Source of the DNA: Saprospiraceae bacterium
GTDB taxonomy: Bacteria > Bacteroidota > Bacteroidia > Chitinophagales > Saprospiraceae
Direction of reading: 5' to 3'
DNA: 64,000 bases
NCBI GenBank assembly: GCA_029263015.1
Contig: JAJCYI010000072.1
Span: forward strand, 1 to 64,000
Shown here: positions 9,352 to 17,861 of the stretch, one piece after another
Layout of the letters: every line of letters begins with the position of its first letter
Numbering within the stretch: position 1 is the stretch's first letter
Program-made: the position numbers and the translations under genes
Notes under the pieces: generated by a model
What the model saw: the letters and a program-made list of their open reading frames with translations, nothing else
Database searches by the model: none
Told to the model about the DNA's origin: nothing

Positions 9352-9385
9352 AGACCTACTAATTTATGTTAAAATAAGTAGGTCT
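9352..9385 (-). terminator. Rho-independent terminator after the TcmP/DUF5131 pair
   Basis: Arms AGACCTACT (9352-9360) and AGTAGGTCT (9377-9385) form a hairpin. Read on the minus strand it is followed by TTTTGTTTT. It lies just past the stop of the DUF5131 gene and 30 bp before the helicase start, so it separates the two transcription units. Confidence 0.7.
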
Positions 9386-9415
9386 AAAATTAAAAGGAAG
9401 TAAACAATCACTGAT

Positions 9416-10135
9416 TTAAGCAAGGCTACCAGTTAAGGGCATTTCATCATAAGTCTTTCCGTTAAGTGTTCTACCTGCTTTCTTTTTATTGGTGCCACCC
9501 CATTGCTTGAAAAAAAATGCGACTCCGTGTGCTTTACAGTTTTGTCTAATTTCTTCTACCCATTCTTTTTTCATGAGGCGCGGCTTTCGTCCACTTTCAC
9601 CTCCAACAATTACCCAATCTATCCCATTGATATTAAGACTTGGAAGTGGGGCAATCAAAGGCTCACAAGAAAGGAATTTTGTTTTAGCGTTTGTTCCTCT
9701 TAAATAATCGACTCGCTCTAAAACTTTTTCATCTTCTACCGATACCCCCATCCATATATTTTCTGTCCAATTTAATTCTTTGTGATATTCATATAATAAA
9801 TCACCCCTTTTTGTCAATACTTGAAATATGTGTTGAGGAAGATCATTCATTACTTTGAATACATCCTGAATGTAATCAAGCGGCACTTTTTCGTGAAATA
9901 AATCGCTCATAGAATTGACAAATACAACCTTTGGTTTTTTCCAAGTATAAGGAATATTCAAAGTTTCCGGATGTAATGTTAGTTCGAAGTTGTTTGCATA
10001 TTTTTCAACGCCCATTGCCTGTAGGCGACGAGACATGACTTCAGCATAACAATATTTGCAGCCTTGTGATATTTTGTTGCAGCCTGTTGTTGGGTTCCAG
10101 GTCATATCAGTCCATTCTATGCTTGATTGAGCCAT
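9416..10135 (-). CDS. DUF5131 / phage Gp37-Gp68 family protein, 239 aa
   Basis: The N-terminus, SIEWTDMTWNPTTGCNKIS, leads into three cysteines spaced C-x5-C-x2-C (GCNKISQGCKYCYAE), which look like a metal or iron-sulfur site reminiscent of radical SAM enzymes. Other conserved-looking segments are NSMSDLFHEKVP, QVLTKR, GVSVEDEKV, VIVGGESGRKPR and FFKQWGG. The family occurs in phages and next to TcmP genes. Its reaction is not known to me. It starts 9 bp after the tcmP stop, so the two are almost certainly one operon, closed by the terminator at 9352-9385. Confidence 0.85.
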   Translation of the reverse strand: MAQSSIEWTDMTWNPTTGCNKISQGCKYCYAEVMSRRLQAMGVEKYANNFELTLHPETLNIPYTWKKPKVVFVNSMSDLFHEKVPLDYIQDVFKVMNDLPQHIFQVLTKRGDLLYEYHKELNWTENIWMGVSVEDEKVLERVDYLRGTNAKTKFLSCEPLIAPLPSLNINGIDWVIVGGESGRKPRLMKKEWVEEIRQNCKAHGVAFFFKQWGGTNKKKAGRTLNGKTYDEMPLTGSLA

Positions 10136-10144
10136 GATACTTGA

Positions 10145-11272
10145 TTATTGTAGTTTGATTTTTGCACGAATTTTTTCACCTTCTTTATAATACTTATAGC
10201 TTATGTAGAACGATGATTTACGCACAGGTTTATTTTCCAAATCCAATACTTTTAGTCTTCCTTCTTTTTGAAGTTTATCAAGAATTTGATTTGTGTGTTT
10301 AGGTAAATGACCATTGAATAGAGTGAACTCATAAAGTTGTTTATTATTTACAGATCCTGTCCTCAAATAAGCCTCTATGCTTCTTTCAAACTTTTTAACG
10401 TTTGGAGTTTTTTCAAAAGTTGAAAAAAGGGTGTTTTCAGATTCGTAGCTCCAACCCCTGCCTTCTTCTTTATCAATTCCCCATTTGGCATCTAACATTC
10501 TATCAAATCCATAAATATGATTTGTAAAAAAGAACAGACAAAAAAACTGGTTAGTATCTCTTGAAATAACAAAGGAATCGACAAAATATGAATTCAATTT
10601 TTTCCTGAATGCATCAGTTAGGTTCTCAATGAATTCTAACCCAGTAGTACTCATAGGCCATTGGTTTTCTGGCACTAATTCCTCGATGAATTCTTTCAGG
10701 CTTTGGGGTGTGCCCTTTTCTACAAAACGAAACATATCTCGCGTTGGCAAAAACAATAAAACCTCTGAATTCCCAGAATCAAGTAAAGATTCAATGTCGC
10801 TAATGCGTATGTCTTTATAACCATAAGGATCAATAAAAATAAATGCCTTTGCCTTTTTTATTGATCTTATGTCTTTAGAAATTTTAGGCAGTAGGTCTCG
10901 ATAATCTTCGGTAGAGAAACGAATCTCGCCTATTTCTGCATGATGCAAATTACTCTCGCTAACAATTCTTTCTAGTTTTTCAACTTTATTATTCTGTAAA
11001 TCATTGAATAGACAATGAAATCCCATTGTTCTTTTTCGTTTAACTCTATTTGATTGATGAATGTCCTGAATTGTCTCTAGAATAGCCATCGGACTCCCTT
11101 TGCCACCGTTGTCATAAATTCCCTCACCACAGAAAAGATCATAAAGGAACACATTATCAATGTAAGGCGATTCGTTTAAAACATTAAGAAACCTTTCCAG
11201 GTAAGTTTTAAGAAGACGAATCTTAACTTCTGAATGTTGAAACATTGTAGTCTGGGAGTCTTTCAAGGCCAT
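10145..11272 (-). CDS. Three-Cys-motif partner protein TcmP, 375 aa
   Basis: Residues about 37-60 (FLYDLFCGEGIYDNGGKGSP) resemble motif I of SAM-dependent methyltransferases. AFIFIDPYGY near 145 resembles the DPPY-type motif IV. The C-terminal 80 residues look like a winged-helix (NKQLYEFTLFNGHLPKHTNQ). This matches the TcmP family, which is named for sitting beside the three-cysteine DUF5131 protein, exactly as here. The biochemical role is unknown; a nucleic-acid modifying pair is a reasonable inference from the two domain types. It is the first gene of the pair. Confidence 0.85.
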   Translation of the reverse strand: MALKDSQTTMFQHSEVKIRLLKTYLERFLNVLNESPYIDNVFLYDLFCGEGIYDNGGKGSPMAILETIQDIHQSNRVKRKRTMGFHCLFNDLQNNKVEKLERIVSESNLHHAEIGEIRFSTEDYRDLLPKISKDIRSIKKAKAFIFIDPYGYKDIRISDIESLLDSGNSEVLLFLPTRDMFRFVEKGTPQSLKEFIEELVPENQWPMSTTGLEFIENLTDAFRKKLNSYFVDSFVISRDTNQFFCLFFFTNHIYGFDRMLDAKWGIDKEEGRGWSYESENTLFSTFEKTPNVKKFERSIEAYLRTGSVNNKQLYEFTLFNGHLPKHTNQILDKLQKEGRLKVLDLENKPVRKSSFYISYKYYKEGEKIRAKIKLQ

Positions 11273-11368
11273 GTTAAAGAGGTTTTTTGAATGGTTTTTA
11301 AAACATTGAAAAACTTTTTGTGCGCAATTTAAAACAAATTATTTTAATTTCAAAACATATACTCCCCC

Positions 11369-12910
11369 TCACAACGGCACATTCCCATGTTTCTTCCTCG
11401 GCAGCCGCTCCACTTTATTTTCCAGCATCGTAAACGCCTTAATCAACTTCCGGCGGGTATCTTTTGGATCAATCACTTCGTCTATGAAACCACGTTCGGC
11501 AGCAGTATATGGGTTGGCAAAAAGTTCTTTGTATTCCTGTTCCTTTTGGGCCAGCATGGCAGCTGGGTCGTCGGATTCTTTTATTTCCTTTCGGAAAATG
11601 ATTTCACTCGCACCTTTGGCACCCATCACAGCAATTTCTGCTGATGGCCAGGCGAAGTTCATATCTGCGCCGATGTGCTTTGAGTTCATTACATCATAAG
11701 CGCCGCCATAAGCCTTGCGGGTAATGACAGTCACCCTCGGCACGGTCGCTTCACTGAAGGCATATAGTAATTTAGCGCCGTTCACGATGATGCCGTTCCA
11801 TTCCTGGTCCGTGCCAGGTAGGAATCCGGGGACATCTTCCAAAACCAATAGAGGAATGTTGAAGCAATCGCAAAAGCGCACAAAGCGGGCAGCTTTGCGG
11901 GAGGAATTGACATCCAAGACCCCCGCGAGGCTCATGGGCTGGTTGCCAACGATTCCGATGCTACGGCCAGCCAGTTTGGAAAACCCGACGACGATGTTCT
12001 CGGCAAATTCTTCGTGGATTTCAAAAAAAGAACCTTCATCAACGATCCCTTTTATCACATCCCGCATATCATAAGGCTGGTGGGCATTTTCAGGAATGAT
12101 GCCGGTGAGTTGTTCCCGTGTTTCTTCTCCCAATTGATAGGGTAGGCGAGGGGTTTTTTCTTCGCAATTCTGGGGCATGTACGAAAGAAGCATCTTTATT
12201 TTTTTGATGCAATCAATATCGTTCGAGGCAGTCAGGTGCGTCACGCCCGACTTGGTGGCGTGGGTGTGGGCACCGCCGAGTTCTTCACTTGTCACTTCCT
12301 CGTTGGTTACTGTTTTTACCACGTTGGGGCCCGTGACAAACATGTAGCTGGTATGCTCCACCATGATTGTAAAATCAGTCATGGCAGGTGAATAAACGGC
12401 TCCACCTGCACAGGGACCCATCACCGCTGAAATCTGTGGCACGACGCCTGAAGACCTGACATTTCGGTAAAAAATATCTGCATAACCGCCCAGTGACCGA
12501 ACCCCTTCTTGGATCCTCGCCCCACCAGAATCGTTCAGGCCGATGACAGGGGCGCCATTCTTCATGGCAAGGTCCATTATCTTGCAAATCTTCTCTGCAT
12601 GGGTTTCTGAGAGAGAGCCGCCAAACACAGTGAAATCTTGTGCGAAAACATAAACCAAACGGTCGTTCACTGTGCCATAGCCAGTGACCACGCCATCGCC
12701 AAGGAAGCGGTGTTTTTCCATGTCAAATTCCTTTGTACGATGCGTGACCAACATGCCGATTTCCTCGAATGAACCTTCGTCCATTAAAAAATGGATGCGT
12801 TCCCTAGCGGTCAGTTTACCTTTTTCGTGCTGTTTTTCGATGCGGTTCTCACCACCGCCCATGTGTGCTTCGGCTATTTTTGATTGGAGGAGTTCTAATT
12901 TTTTATCCAT
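11369..12910 (-). CDS. Acyl-CoA carboxylase, carboxyltransferase beta subunit, 513 aa
   Basis: Biotin-dependent carboxyltransferase of the propionyl-/methylmalonyl-CoA type. Visible features are [18 protein letters not shown], the oxyanion-type [12 protein letters not shown], the acyl-CoA site [17 protein letters not shown] and the C-terminal [17 protein letters not shown]. Length is typical (about 515). It is transcribed alone; the alpha subunit and biotin carrier are not in this window. Exact acyl substrate cannot be decided from sequence by eye. Confidence 0.9.
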   Translation of the reverse strand: MDKKLELLQSKIAEAHMGGGENRIEKQHEKGKLTARERIHFLMDEGSFEEIGMLVTHRTKEFDMEKHRFLGDGVVTGYGTVNDRLVYVFAQDFTVFGGSLSETHAEKICKIMDLAMKNGAPVIGLNDSGGARIQEGVRSLGGYADIFYRNVRSSGVVPQISAVMGPCAGGAVYSPAMTDFTIMVEHTSYMFVTGPNVVKTVTNEEVTSEELGGAHTHATKSGVTHLTASNDIDCIKKIKMLLSYMPQNCEEKTPRLPYQLGEETREQLTGIIPENAHQPYDMRDVIKGIVDEGSFFEIHEEFAENIVVGFSKLAGRSIGIVGNQPMSLAGVLDVNSSRKAARFVRFCDCFNIPLLVLEDVPGFLPGTDQEWNGIIVNGAKLLYAFSEATVPRVTVITRKAYGGAYDVMNSKHIGADMNFAWPSAEIAVMGAKGASEIIFRKEIKESDDPAAMLAQKEQEYKELFANPYTAAERGFIDEVIDPKDTRRKLIKAFTMLENKVERLPRKKHGNVPL

Positions 12911-13074
12911 GATAATTAGTTGGCAGTTTGCAGTAAACAGAATGCCGTAAGCAAGTGTACAATGCTAAACATCAATTGTTTACGGGCAATAGGGAGTTTC
13001 GTTCTTTCGGATATTCTTGATTGTTCTTTTTGTGGTTTTGTAAGAAAGCCTCATTCCTAAGCCTCTTCCAGAAT

Positions 13075-13115
13075 AAAAAAGAGGTGACATTTTGAATCAA
13101 TGTTACCTCTTTTTT
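13075..13115 (-). terminator. Rho-independent terminator after the bifunctional nuclease gene
   Basis: Arms AAAAAAGAGGTGACATT and AATGTTACCTCTTTTTT give a long stem with one mismatch, with A and T tracts on both sides, so it can work in both directions. It lies 37 bp past the stop of the minus-strand nuclease gene. Confidence 0.75.
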
Positions 13116-13120
13116 ATTTT

Positions 13121-13150
13121 GCCAACTGCCAACTGCCAACTGCCAACTGA
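13121..13150. repeat. Heptamer tandem repeat, (CCAACTG)4
   Basis: Four perfect direct copies of CCAACTG, immediately before the stop codon of the nuclease gene. A related but different heptamer array lies at 27751. It is too short and has no spacers, so it is not a CRISPR array. Confidence 0.8.
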
Positions 13151-13151
13151 A

Positions 13152-13757
13152 TCACCCTTCCTCCTGTCGCCTGTTTATTTCATCTCTTATTTTCGCAGCT
13201 TGCTCATAATCTTCCTTGGTGAGTACTTCTTCCAGCAAGCGATTCAATTCGTCAACAGAATAAGTTGTAAGTGAAGCTCCTTTTGCTGGGCCTTTTTTTC
13301 GGCGTGGACGCACACCGGCTTTGGCCGTTGCAGCTTTTTCTTCAGGCTCTTCCAGCACCACGCCAGCAGCGTCGAGGATAAACTCGTAAGTATAAATGGG
13401 GCAATTGAAGCGCACGGCCATGGCCAGTGCATCGGAGGTTCGGGAGTCAATTTCGAATATATCGCCGTTCTTTTCACAGATCAGGCGGGCATAAAAAATG
13501 CCGTCCAACAAGTTGTTGATTACAACTTCTTTAAGGTCTATGGTAAATGTTTCGAGTGCGTTTTTGAAAAGGTCGTGCGTGAGCGGGCGGTTGGGCGTCA
13601 TGCGTTCCATGGCAACTGCAATAGCCTGTGCTTCAAAACCGCCAATGACGATTGGCAGACGTCTGGAGCCGTGTTGTTCACCCAGCACAACGGCATAGTT
13701 GTGCGATTGTGTAACACTGTGGGAAAGCGCTACTATGTCTAGTTCGATCTTTCTCAT
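13152..13757 (-). CDS. Bifunctional nuclease (DUF151) with UvrB/C motif, 201 aa
   Basis: The start at 13757 (MRKIELDIVALSHSVTQSHN) is chosen because the family begins there. Residues 1-130 match the DUF151 bifunctional nuclease domain: YAVVLGEQHGSRRLPIVIG, EAQAIAVAMERM, RPLTHDLF, EIDSRTSDALAMAVRFNCPIY. A basic linker (RPRRKKGPAKG) leads to a C-terminal UvrB/UvrC-type helix pair (LNRLLEEVLTKEDYEQAAKI). Proteins of this composite form are common in Bacteroidota. Role uncertain; nucleic-acid cleavage or stress response. Confidence 0.85.
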   Translation of the reverse strand: MRKIELDIVALSHSVTQSHNYAVVLGEQHGSRRLPIVIGGFEAQAIAVAMERMTPNRPLTHDLFKNALETFTIDLKEVVINNLLDGIFYARLICEKNGDIFEIDSRTSDALAMAVRFNCPIYTYEFILDAAGVVLEEPEEKAATAKAGVRPRRKKGPAKGASLTTYSVDELNRLLEEVLTKEDYEQAAKIRDEINRRQEEG

Positions 13758-14057
13758 ATCCAATTTAAAGAACAGGGTTGAAAAAGTAAGTCTATAATCA
13801 CTCCTCCACAAATACCATCCTGCTCGATGGTCATTATTTCCCTCACTGGGAAAAGATTGCGAAATTCAGTGTTTCAAATGAAAAAAACAACTAATTCCTG
13901 ATAGCTTGTGCCAACCTAATTGAATTGCTTTTATTCAAGGTAAAGCTACATTGGGCATTGGGAAAGGTGGTAGGATTGCCAGTTATTTTTTGGTTAGCGG
14001 TTGCCAAAACCATGTTGGTGAAAGGTGGTATGTGAGCTTATGAAATACGACTCAGGG

Positions 14058-14807
14058 TCAACCCTCGAACCGCTGCCGCAATACTTCATAAAGCATGATT
14101 CCCGATGCAACGGATACATTGAACGAGTCTGTTTCTCCTTTTTGTGGTATGCTAAAACGTTCGTTTACCCGGCTGAGCAGGGCAGGGGCAACACCTTCGT
14201 CTTCTGATCCAACGATGAGGGCCGTGGGTGCGGTAAAATCAAATTCGAAGATGTGTTTTTGCGCGTGAAGATCACTTGCAAATACTTGTACGCCAGCGTT
14301 TTGTAAATATTCGACTGCCGAAACTAAACTGCCTTCTCGACAAACTGTGAGCCGTGTCAAAGCGCCTGCCGATGTTTTTAAAGCATCAGCATTGATGAGG
14401 GCTGATCCCGTTTTCGGGACGACGAGGGCGTGTGCACCACATACTTCGGCAGAACGGGCGATGGCACCAAGGTTTCGCACATCTGTGACTCGGTCGAGGA
14501 GGAGGATAAGTGGTGTCTCGCCTTTTTCATAAATCATCGGGACGACATCTTCCAGGCGGTAATAAGTGAGCAAGGCCAGATAGCCGATGATGCCTTGGTG
14601 GTTGCCGCCCGTGATCTTGCTGAGTTTTTCTTTCGGCACATATTGCAGGGGGATTTCGTGTTCCCTGCATAGGTGACGCACCTCTTTTTCGAAATCGCCG
14701 ACAGTCCCACGCTGAATGAATACTTTATCGAAATGGGAGCCTGAACGGATGGCATCAACGACAGGGTGGCGGCCAAAAATGATGTTGGTGGTTTTGCTTT
14801 GTTTCAA
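14058..14807 (-). CDS. rlmB: 23S rRNA (guanosine-2'-O)-methyltransferase RlmB, 249 aa
   Basis: SpoU/TrmH-type knotted methyltransferase that methylates G2251 (E. coli numbering) in the ribosomal P loop. Motifs are LLLDRVTDVRNLGAIARSAE, ALIVGSEDEGVAPALL and IPQKGETDSFNVSVASGIML. The start is inferred: the open frame continues to 14939, but the upstream part is low-complexity intergenic sequence. The conserved part begins with KQSKTTNIIFGRHPV after a TTG at 14805-14807. The true start could differ by a few codons. It is divergent from the ATPase gene at 15010. Confidence 0.88.
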   Translation of the reverse strand: MKQSKTTNIIFGRHPVVDAIRSGSHFDKVFIQRGTVGDFEKEVRHLCREHEIPLQYVPKEKLSKITGGNHQGIIGYLALLTYYRLEDVVPMIYEKGETPLILLLDRVTDVRNLGAIARSAEVCGAHALVVPKTGSALINADALKTSAGALTRLTVCREGSLVSAVEYLQNAGVQVFASDLHAQKHIFEFDFTAPTALIVGSEDEGVAPALLSRVNERFSIPQKGETDSFNVSVASGIMLYEVLRQRFEG

Positions 14808-14903
14808 AATGGGTGGATTGGAAATTAAGAAATTAGAAATTGGGAAATCCGGGCGGGAAGGTACGAAGGGTTTTTGGAAATGGGTGTGTGGGAGCGGTAT
14901 TGA

Positions 14904-14992
14904 CTTGCGGAATGTACATGATCTGTTTACTTTCCGCAAGCAAATATTTTTTTAACTTGCGGAAAGTGTTTATTTTTATCTACATTCCGCAA
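14904..14992 (+). promoter_or_regulatory. Two 37 bp dyads (CTTGCGGAA) upstream of the ATPase gene
   Basis: Four copies of CTTGCGGAANGT or its reverse lie at 14904-14916, 14928-14940, 14956-14968 and 14981-14992 (the last copy less complete). They form two inverted pairs of the same length (37 bp) whose starts are 52 bp apart, close to five DNA turns. They end 17 bp before the ATG at 15010. This looks like a paired operator that represses or autoregulates the ATPase gene and possibly rlmB. Confidence 0.65.
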
Positions 14993-15009
14993 TTCAAAAA
15001 CAGTTTACC

Positions 15010-16446
15010 ATGTCAAATCAACTGGTGGGAAGAAAAGAGGAGCGAGCCATTTTACAGACAGCATTGGAATCCAATGAAGCAGAGATGGTTTCTATTATTG
15101 GCCGCCGCCGGGTGGGTAAAACCTTTTTGGTTCGCTCTTATTTCAAAGACCGGATTGTCTTCGAGATTTCGGGATTACAGAATGCGAATGGGAGTGGGCA
15201 GTTGCGGAATTTTGCCAATCAGCTAAAACACTTTTCGGGTTCTCAAATCTCGATCAAGCCGCCTTCGGATTGGCTGGAGGCTTTTTTTATGCTGGTGGAA
15301 TATTTGAATACAATTGACCAAAAGAAAAAGCCCGTTGTATTTTTCGATGAGGTGCCTTGGATGGCTACGCACAAATCCGGTTTTCTCACAGGGCTGAGTT
15401 ATTTTTGGAATTCTTGGGCCGTCCAGCAAAACATCGTTGTCGTGATTTGCGGTTCTTCCGCTTCTTGGATGATCCAGAAAATCCTTCGAGACAAAGGGGG
15501 TTTGCACAACCGGGTCACCAAACGCATCAGGTTGCACCCATTTACCCTTGCCGAGACCGAAGAATATTTTTCCGTTCGGGGCATCCACTTCGAGCGCTAC
15601 CAATTGCTGCAACTGTACATGGCTATTGGCGGCATCCCACATTATCTCAAAGAAATAGAAGGGGGTAAAAGTGCTACACAGAATATTGACAAAATCTGTT
15701 TCAGTGAAAGTGGCATTTTGCGGGATGAATTTTTGAGCCTCTACCCCGCTTTGTTCGATCACGCAGACTACCACATTGCCATGATCCGAGCATTGGCTGC
15801 CAAACCCCAGGGCATGACCCGCACAGATTTGATCAAAACTTCTGGGCTTCCCGAAAGTGGCCGTATCACGAAGGTTTTGGAAGAATTGTCCGAATCGGGG
15901 TTCATTACTGCCTACCCTCCGTTTGGCAAGAAAAAAAAGCTCATGCTTTTTCGACTGACAGATGAATATTCACTTTTTTATCTGCGATTTATAGAAAGGA
16001 ACCTGCTCGAAAAAGAAGGCGTATGGTCGGCTCTCCGCCAGACCCAGCCATACAAAATATGGTGCGGCTATGCTTTTGAAAATGTCTGCCTGAAACACAT
16101 TCCACAGATCAAACAGGCATTAGGCATTTCAGGCATTTATACCCGATCGTCTTCCTTTCTAAAAAAGCCCGATGCCGACGGCCCCGGTGTTCAGGTAGAT
16201 CTATTGATTGACCGCAACGACCAAACCATCAACCTGGTAGAAATCAAATTCTCTAATGATGGATTTACGATTACCAGAGAATATGCAAAAAAGCTACGTA
16301 ACAAAATCCAGATATTCCGCCAAAGCAGCAAGACTCGCAAGCAGGTTTTCCTGACCCTCATCTCCACCTTTGGCCTCAAGCAAAATATGCATAGCGTCGG
16401 GCTGGTGGACAATGATTTGGACTTGGAGGTTTTGTTTGAGGGGTAA
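15010..16446 (+). CDS. ATPase with C-terminal DUF234 (nuclease-like) domain, 478 aa
   Basis: STAND/AAA-type ATPase. Walker A is GRRRVGKTF near residue 33, Walker B is VVFFDEVPW near 100 and VICGSSASWM follows. A winged-helix segment lies around 255-320 (GMTRTDLIKTSGLPESGRIT). The C-terminal part has VDLLIDRNDQTINLVEIKFS, the D...E-x-K pattern of a PD-(D/E)xK nuclease fold, as expected for DUF234. Such stand-alone ATPases are abundant in Bacteroidota and archaea and their function is not settled. The upstream dyads suggest tight control. It converges with the restriction enzyme gene with 80 bp between. Confidence 0.85.
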   Translation: MSNQLVGRKEERAILQTALESNEAEMVSIIGRRRVGKTFLVRSYFKDRIVFEISGLQNANGSGQLRNFANQLKHFSGSQISIKPPSDWLEAFFMLVEYLNTIDQKKKPVVFFDEVPWMATHKSGFLTGLSYFWNSWAVQQNIVVVICGSSASWMIQKILRDKGGLHNRVTKRIRLHPFTLAETEEYFSVRGIHFERYQLLQLYMAIGGIPHYLKEIEGGKSATQNIDKICFSESGILRDEFLSLYPALFDHADYHIAMIRALAAKPQGMTRTDLIKTSGLPESGRITKVLEELSESGFITAYPPFGKKKKLMLFRLTDEYSLFYLRFIERNLLEKEGVWSALRQTQPYKIWCGYAFENVCLKHIPQIKQALGISGIYTRSSSFLKKPDADGPGVQVDLLIDRNDQTINLVEIKFSNDGFTITREYAKKLRNKIQIFRQSSKTRKQVFLTLISTFGLKQNMHSVGLVDNDLDLEVLFEG

Positions 16447-16526
16447 TTCCACCTCACTGAAAGGGGGCAAAGCCCTGCACCCACAGATGGTAGCTTTGAC
16501 TAAAGAATACCGGATTGTACTGGCCA

Positions 16527-17747
16527 CTAAAATAAAGTGGTCACAAACTTAGTTGGTTGCCTGTTTTGGACCAGTTGTATGAATTCAGAAAAATTCATCA
16601 ACCAATTTTGTTGTTCCGTTAAATAAGTTTCGTGTAAAGAATTGGGCAATACAAGCAGAAGATTTTTCGCATGCATTTCATTTGTTTGGTTGGTGCTGAT
16701 GCCAGGTTCTAAGGTAAAGAGGTGTTTCTTATCAATCCTTTCAGCTTCTGCAAGAACTTGTCTCCATCTGTCCTTGCAGGTGGATTTTGATCCCAGCATA
16801 GTGAGGTTTGAGGTCGAGAACGACGGGTCGTGATATTGCTCAATTCCTGGAAAGATAAAATCGGGTTTTGATTTGTTTTCTGTCACTTTCTCTCTGGAAT
16901 AAGTAACCTTGTAGTCAATCAACACCTGTTCCAAGTGGTTCTCAAGGGCATATCCTGCCCTCGACTTTCTCCTGTTGTGAACGCTTAGCGAAAAACGAAT
17001 GAAATCATCAACTTCGTGGAATCCTATCTGGATTCTTTCCTGGACTATATGCCTTTCCAAGGTCTTGAACATTAGTTCTTCGCGGTCAACCCAGGCAAGC
17101 AAAGCTTGGTCGGGGTCATCAAGAGAAGATACTATGTCACATGTACCTCTTGCAAAAGCCGAAAAAACGCGGGTCGAAGGGAAGGTCGTACCAAAACGCT
17201 CAAGGATCATTTCGAGCCAGTCAGTGGTCTCTGGTTCCACTTCAACCCCCAACGTTTCAAGGATAGTCCTTTCAGCAAACCCCAGTGTCCTGTTCGCTTC
17301 TCCTTCTATTTCCTTCGCCTTGAAAGTGGTATTTTCATCAGTGATGCCGAAAAGCCAGAGTGTCTGCCTTTCATAAGTGCTGCCTTCCTTGACAACGAGG
17401 AAAAGCACAGAACCGTCGGACTTTTTTCCAACAACGAGAAGGTCTCCTGGGGCTGCTTGTTCGGTCACGCCATTCCCTTGGAAATATAGGCGGTATTCTG
17501 CAGAGCGGTGAGACTGGTTTCCCCTTGAATCGTACCATGTGAAAGAACCAGATTCTGAAATTATTTCATTTTCGTCATCGCCCATGTAGAGATAACTACC
17601 TCTCATTTCAATCTTGTCCCGTCCGAAAATTTTGACCATCCCCCTCACACCATTGATTTCGTGCTGATTGGAAACGGCCATGTCAGCCTCGACGGGTCTG
17701 AGTTTCTTTACTGCAACGCCTGAAAAGTATTGGGATAATCTGGTCAT
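16527..17747 (-). CDS. EcoRII-like type II restriction endonuclease, 406 aa
   Basis: The C-terminal half carries the EcoRII catalytic pattern: YALENHLEQVL near 275, then KPDFIFPG, LTMLGSKSTCKDRWRQVL and an ARI-like ERIDKKHLFTLEPGIS. The N-terminal half (about 1-180) fits the EcoRII effector DNA-binding domain. Length is as expected (EcoRII is 404). EcoRII cuts before CCWGG and needs two sites. The gene follows its methyltransferase on the same strand after a 114 bp gap, the order seen in many R-M pairs. Specificity is inferred from the relatives, not tested. Confidence 0.88.
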   Translation of the reverse strand: MTRLSQYFSGVAVKKLRPVEADMAVSNQHEINGVRGMVKIFGRDKIEMRGSYLYMGDDENEIISESGSFTWYDSRGNQSHRSAEYRLYFQGNGVTEQAAPGDLLVVGKKSDGSVLFLVVKEGSTYERQTLWLFGITDENTTFKAKEIEGEANRTLGFAERTILETLGVEVEPETTDWLEMILERFGTTFPSTRVFSAFARGTCDIVSSLDDPDQALLAWVDREELMFKTLERHIVQERIQIGFHEVDDFIRFSLSVHNRRKSRAGYALENHLEQVLIDYKVTYSREKVTENKSKPDFIFPGIEQYHDPSFSTSNLTMLGSKSTCKDRWRQVLAEAERIDKKHLFTLEPGISTNQTNEMHAKNLLLVLPNSLHETYLTEQQNWLMNFSEFIQLVQNRQPTKFVTTLF

Positions 17748-17861
17748 TTGGTTATGGTTTGTGAAGATAATTAAATTTGAAGGGGGCTAATGTCTTCTAA
17801 TGGGATGCCTGTGGCAACTTACTAATTCACAATTCAGATGGAGCTATTTTTTATGGATTTA

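Noticed and set aside
13121-13150. Possible CRISPR-like array of short repeats (also at 27751-27786)
   Set aside because: The units are 7 bp and directly adjacent, without spacers, and no cas genes are present.
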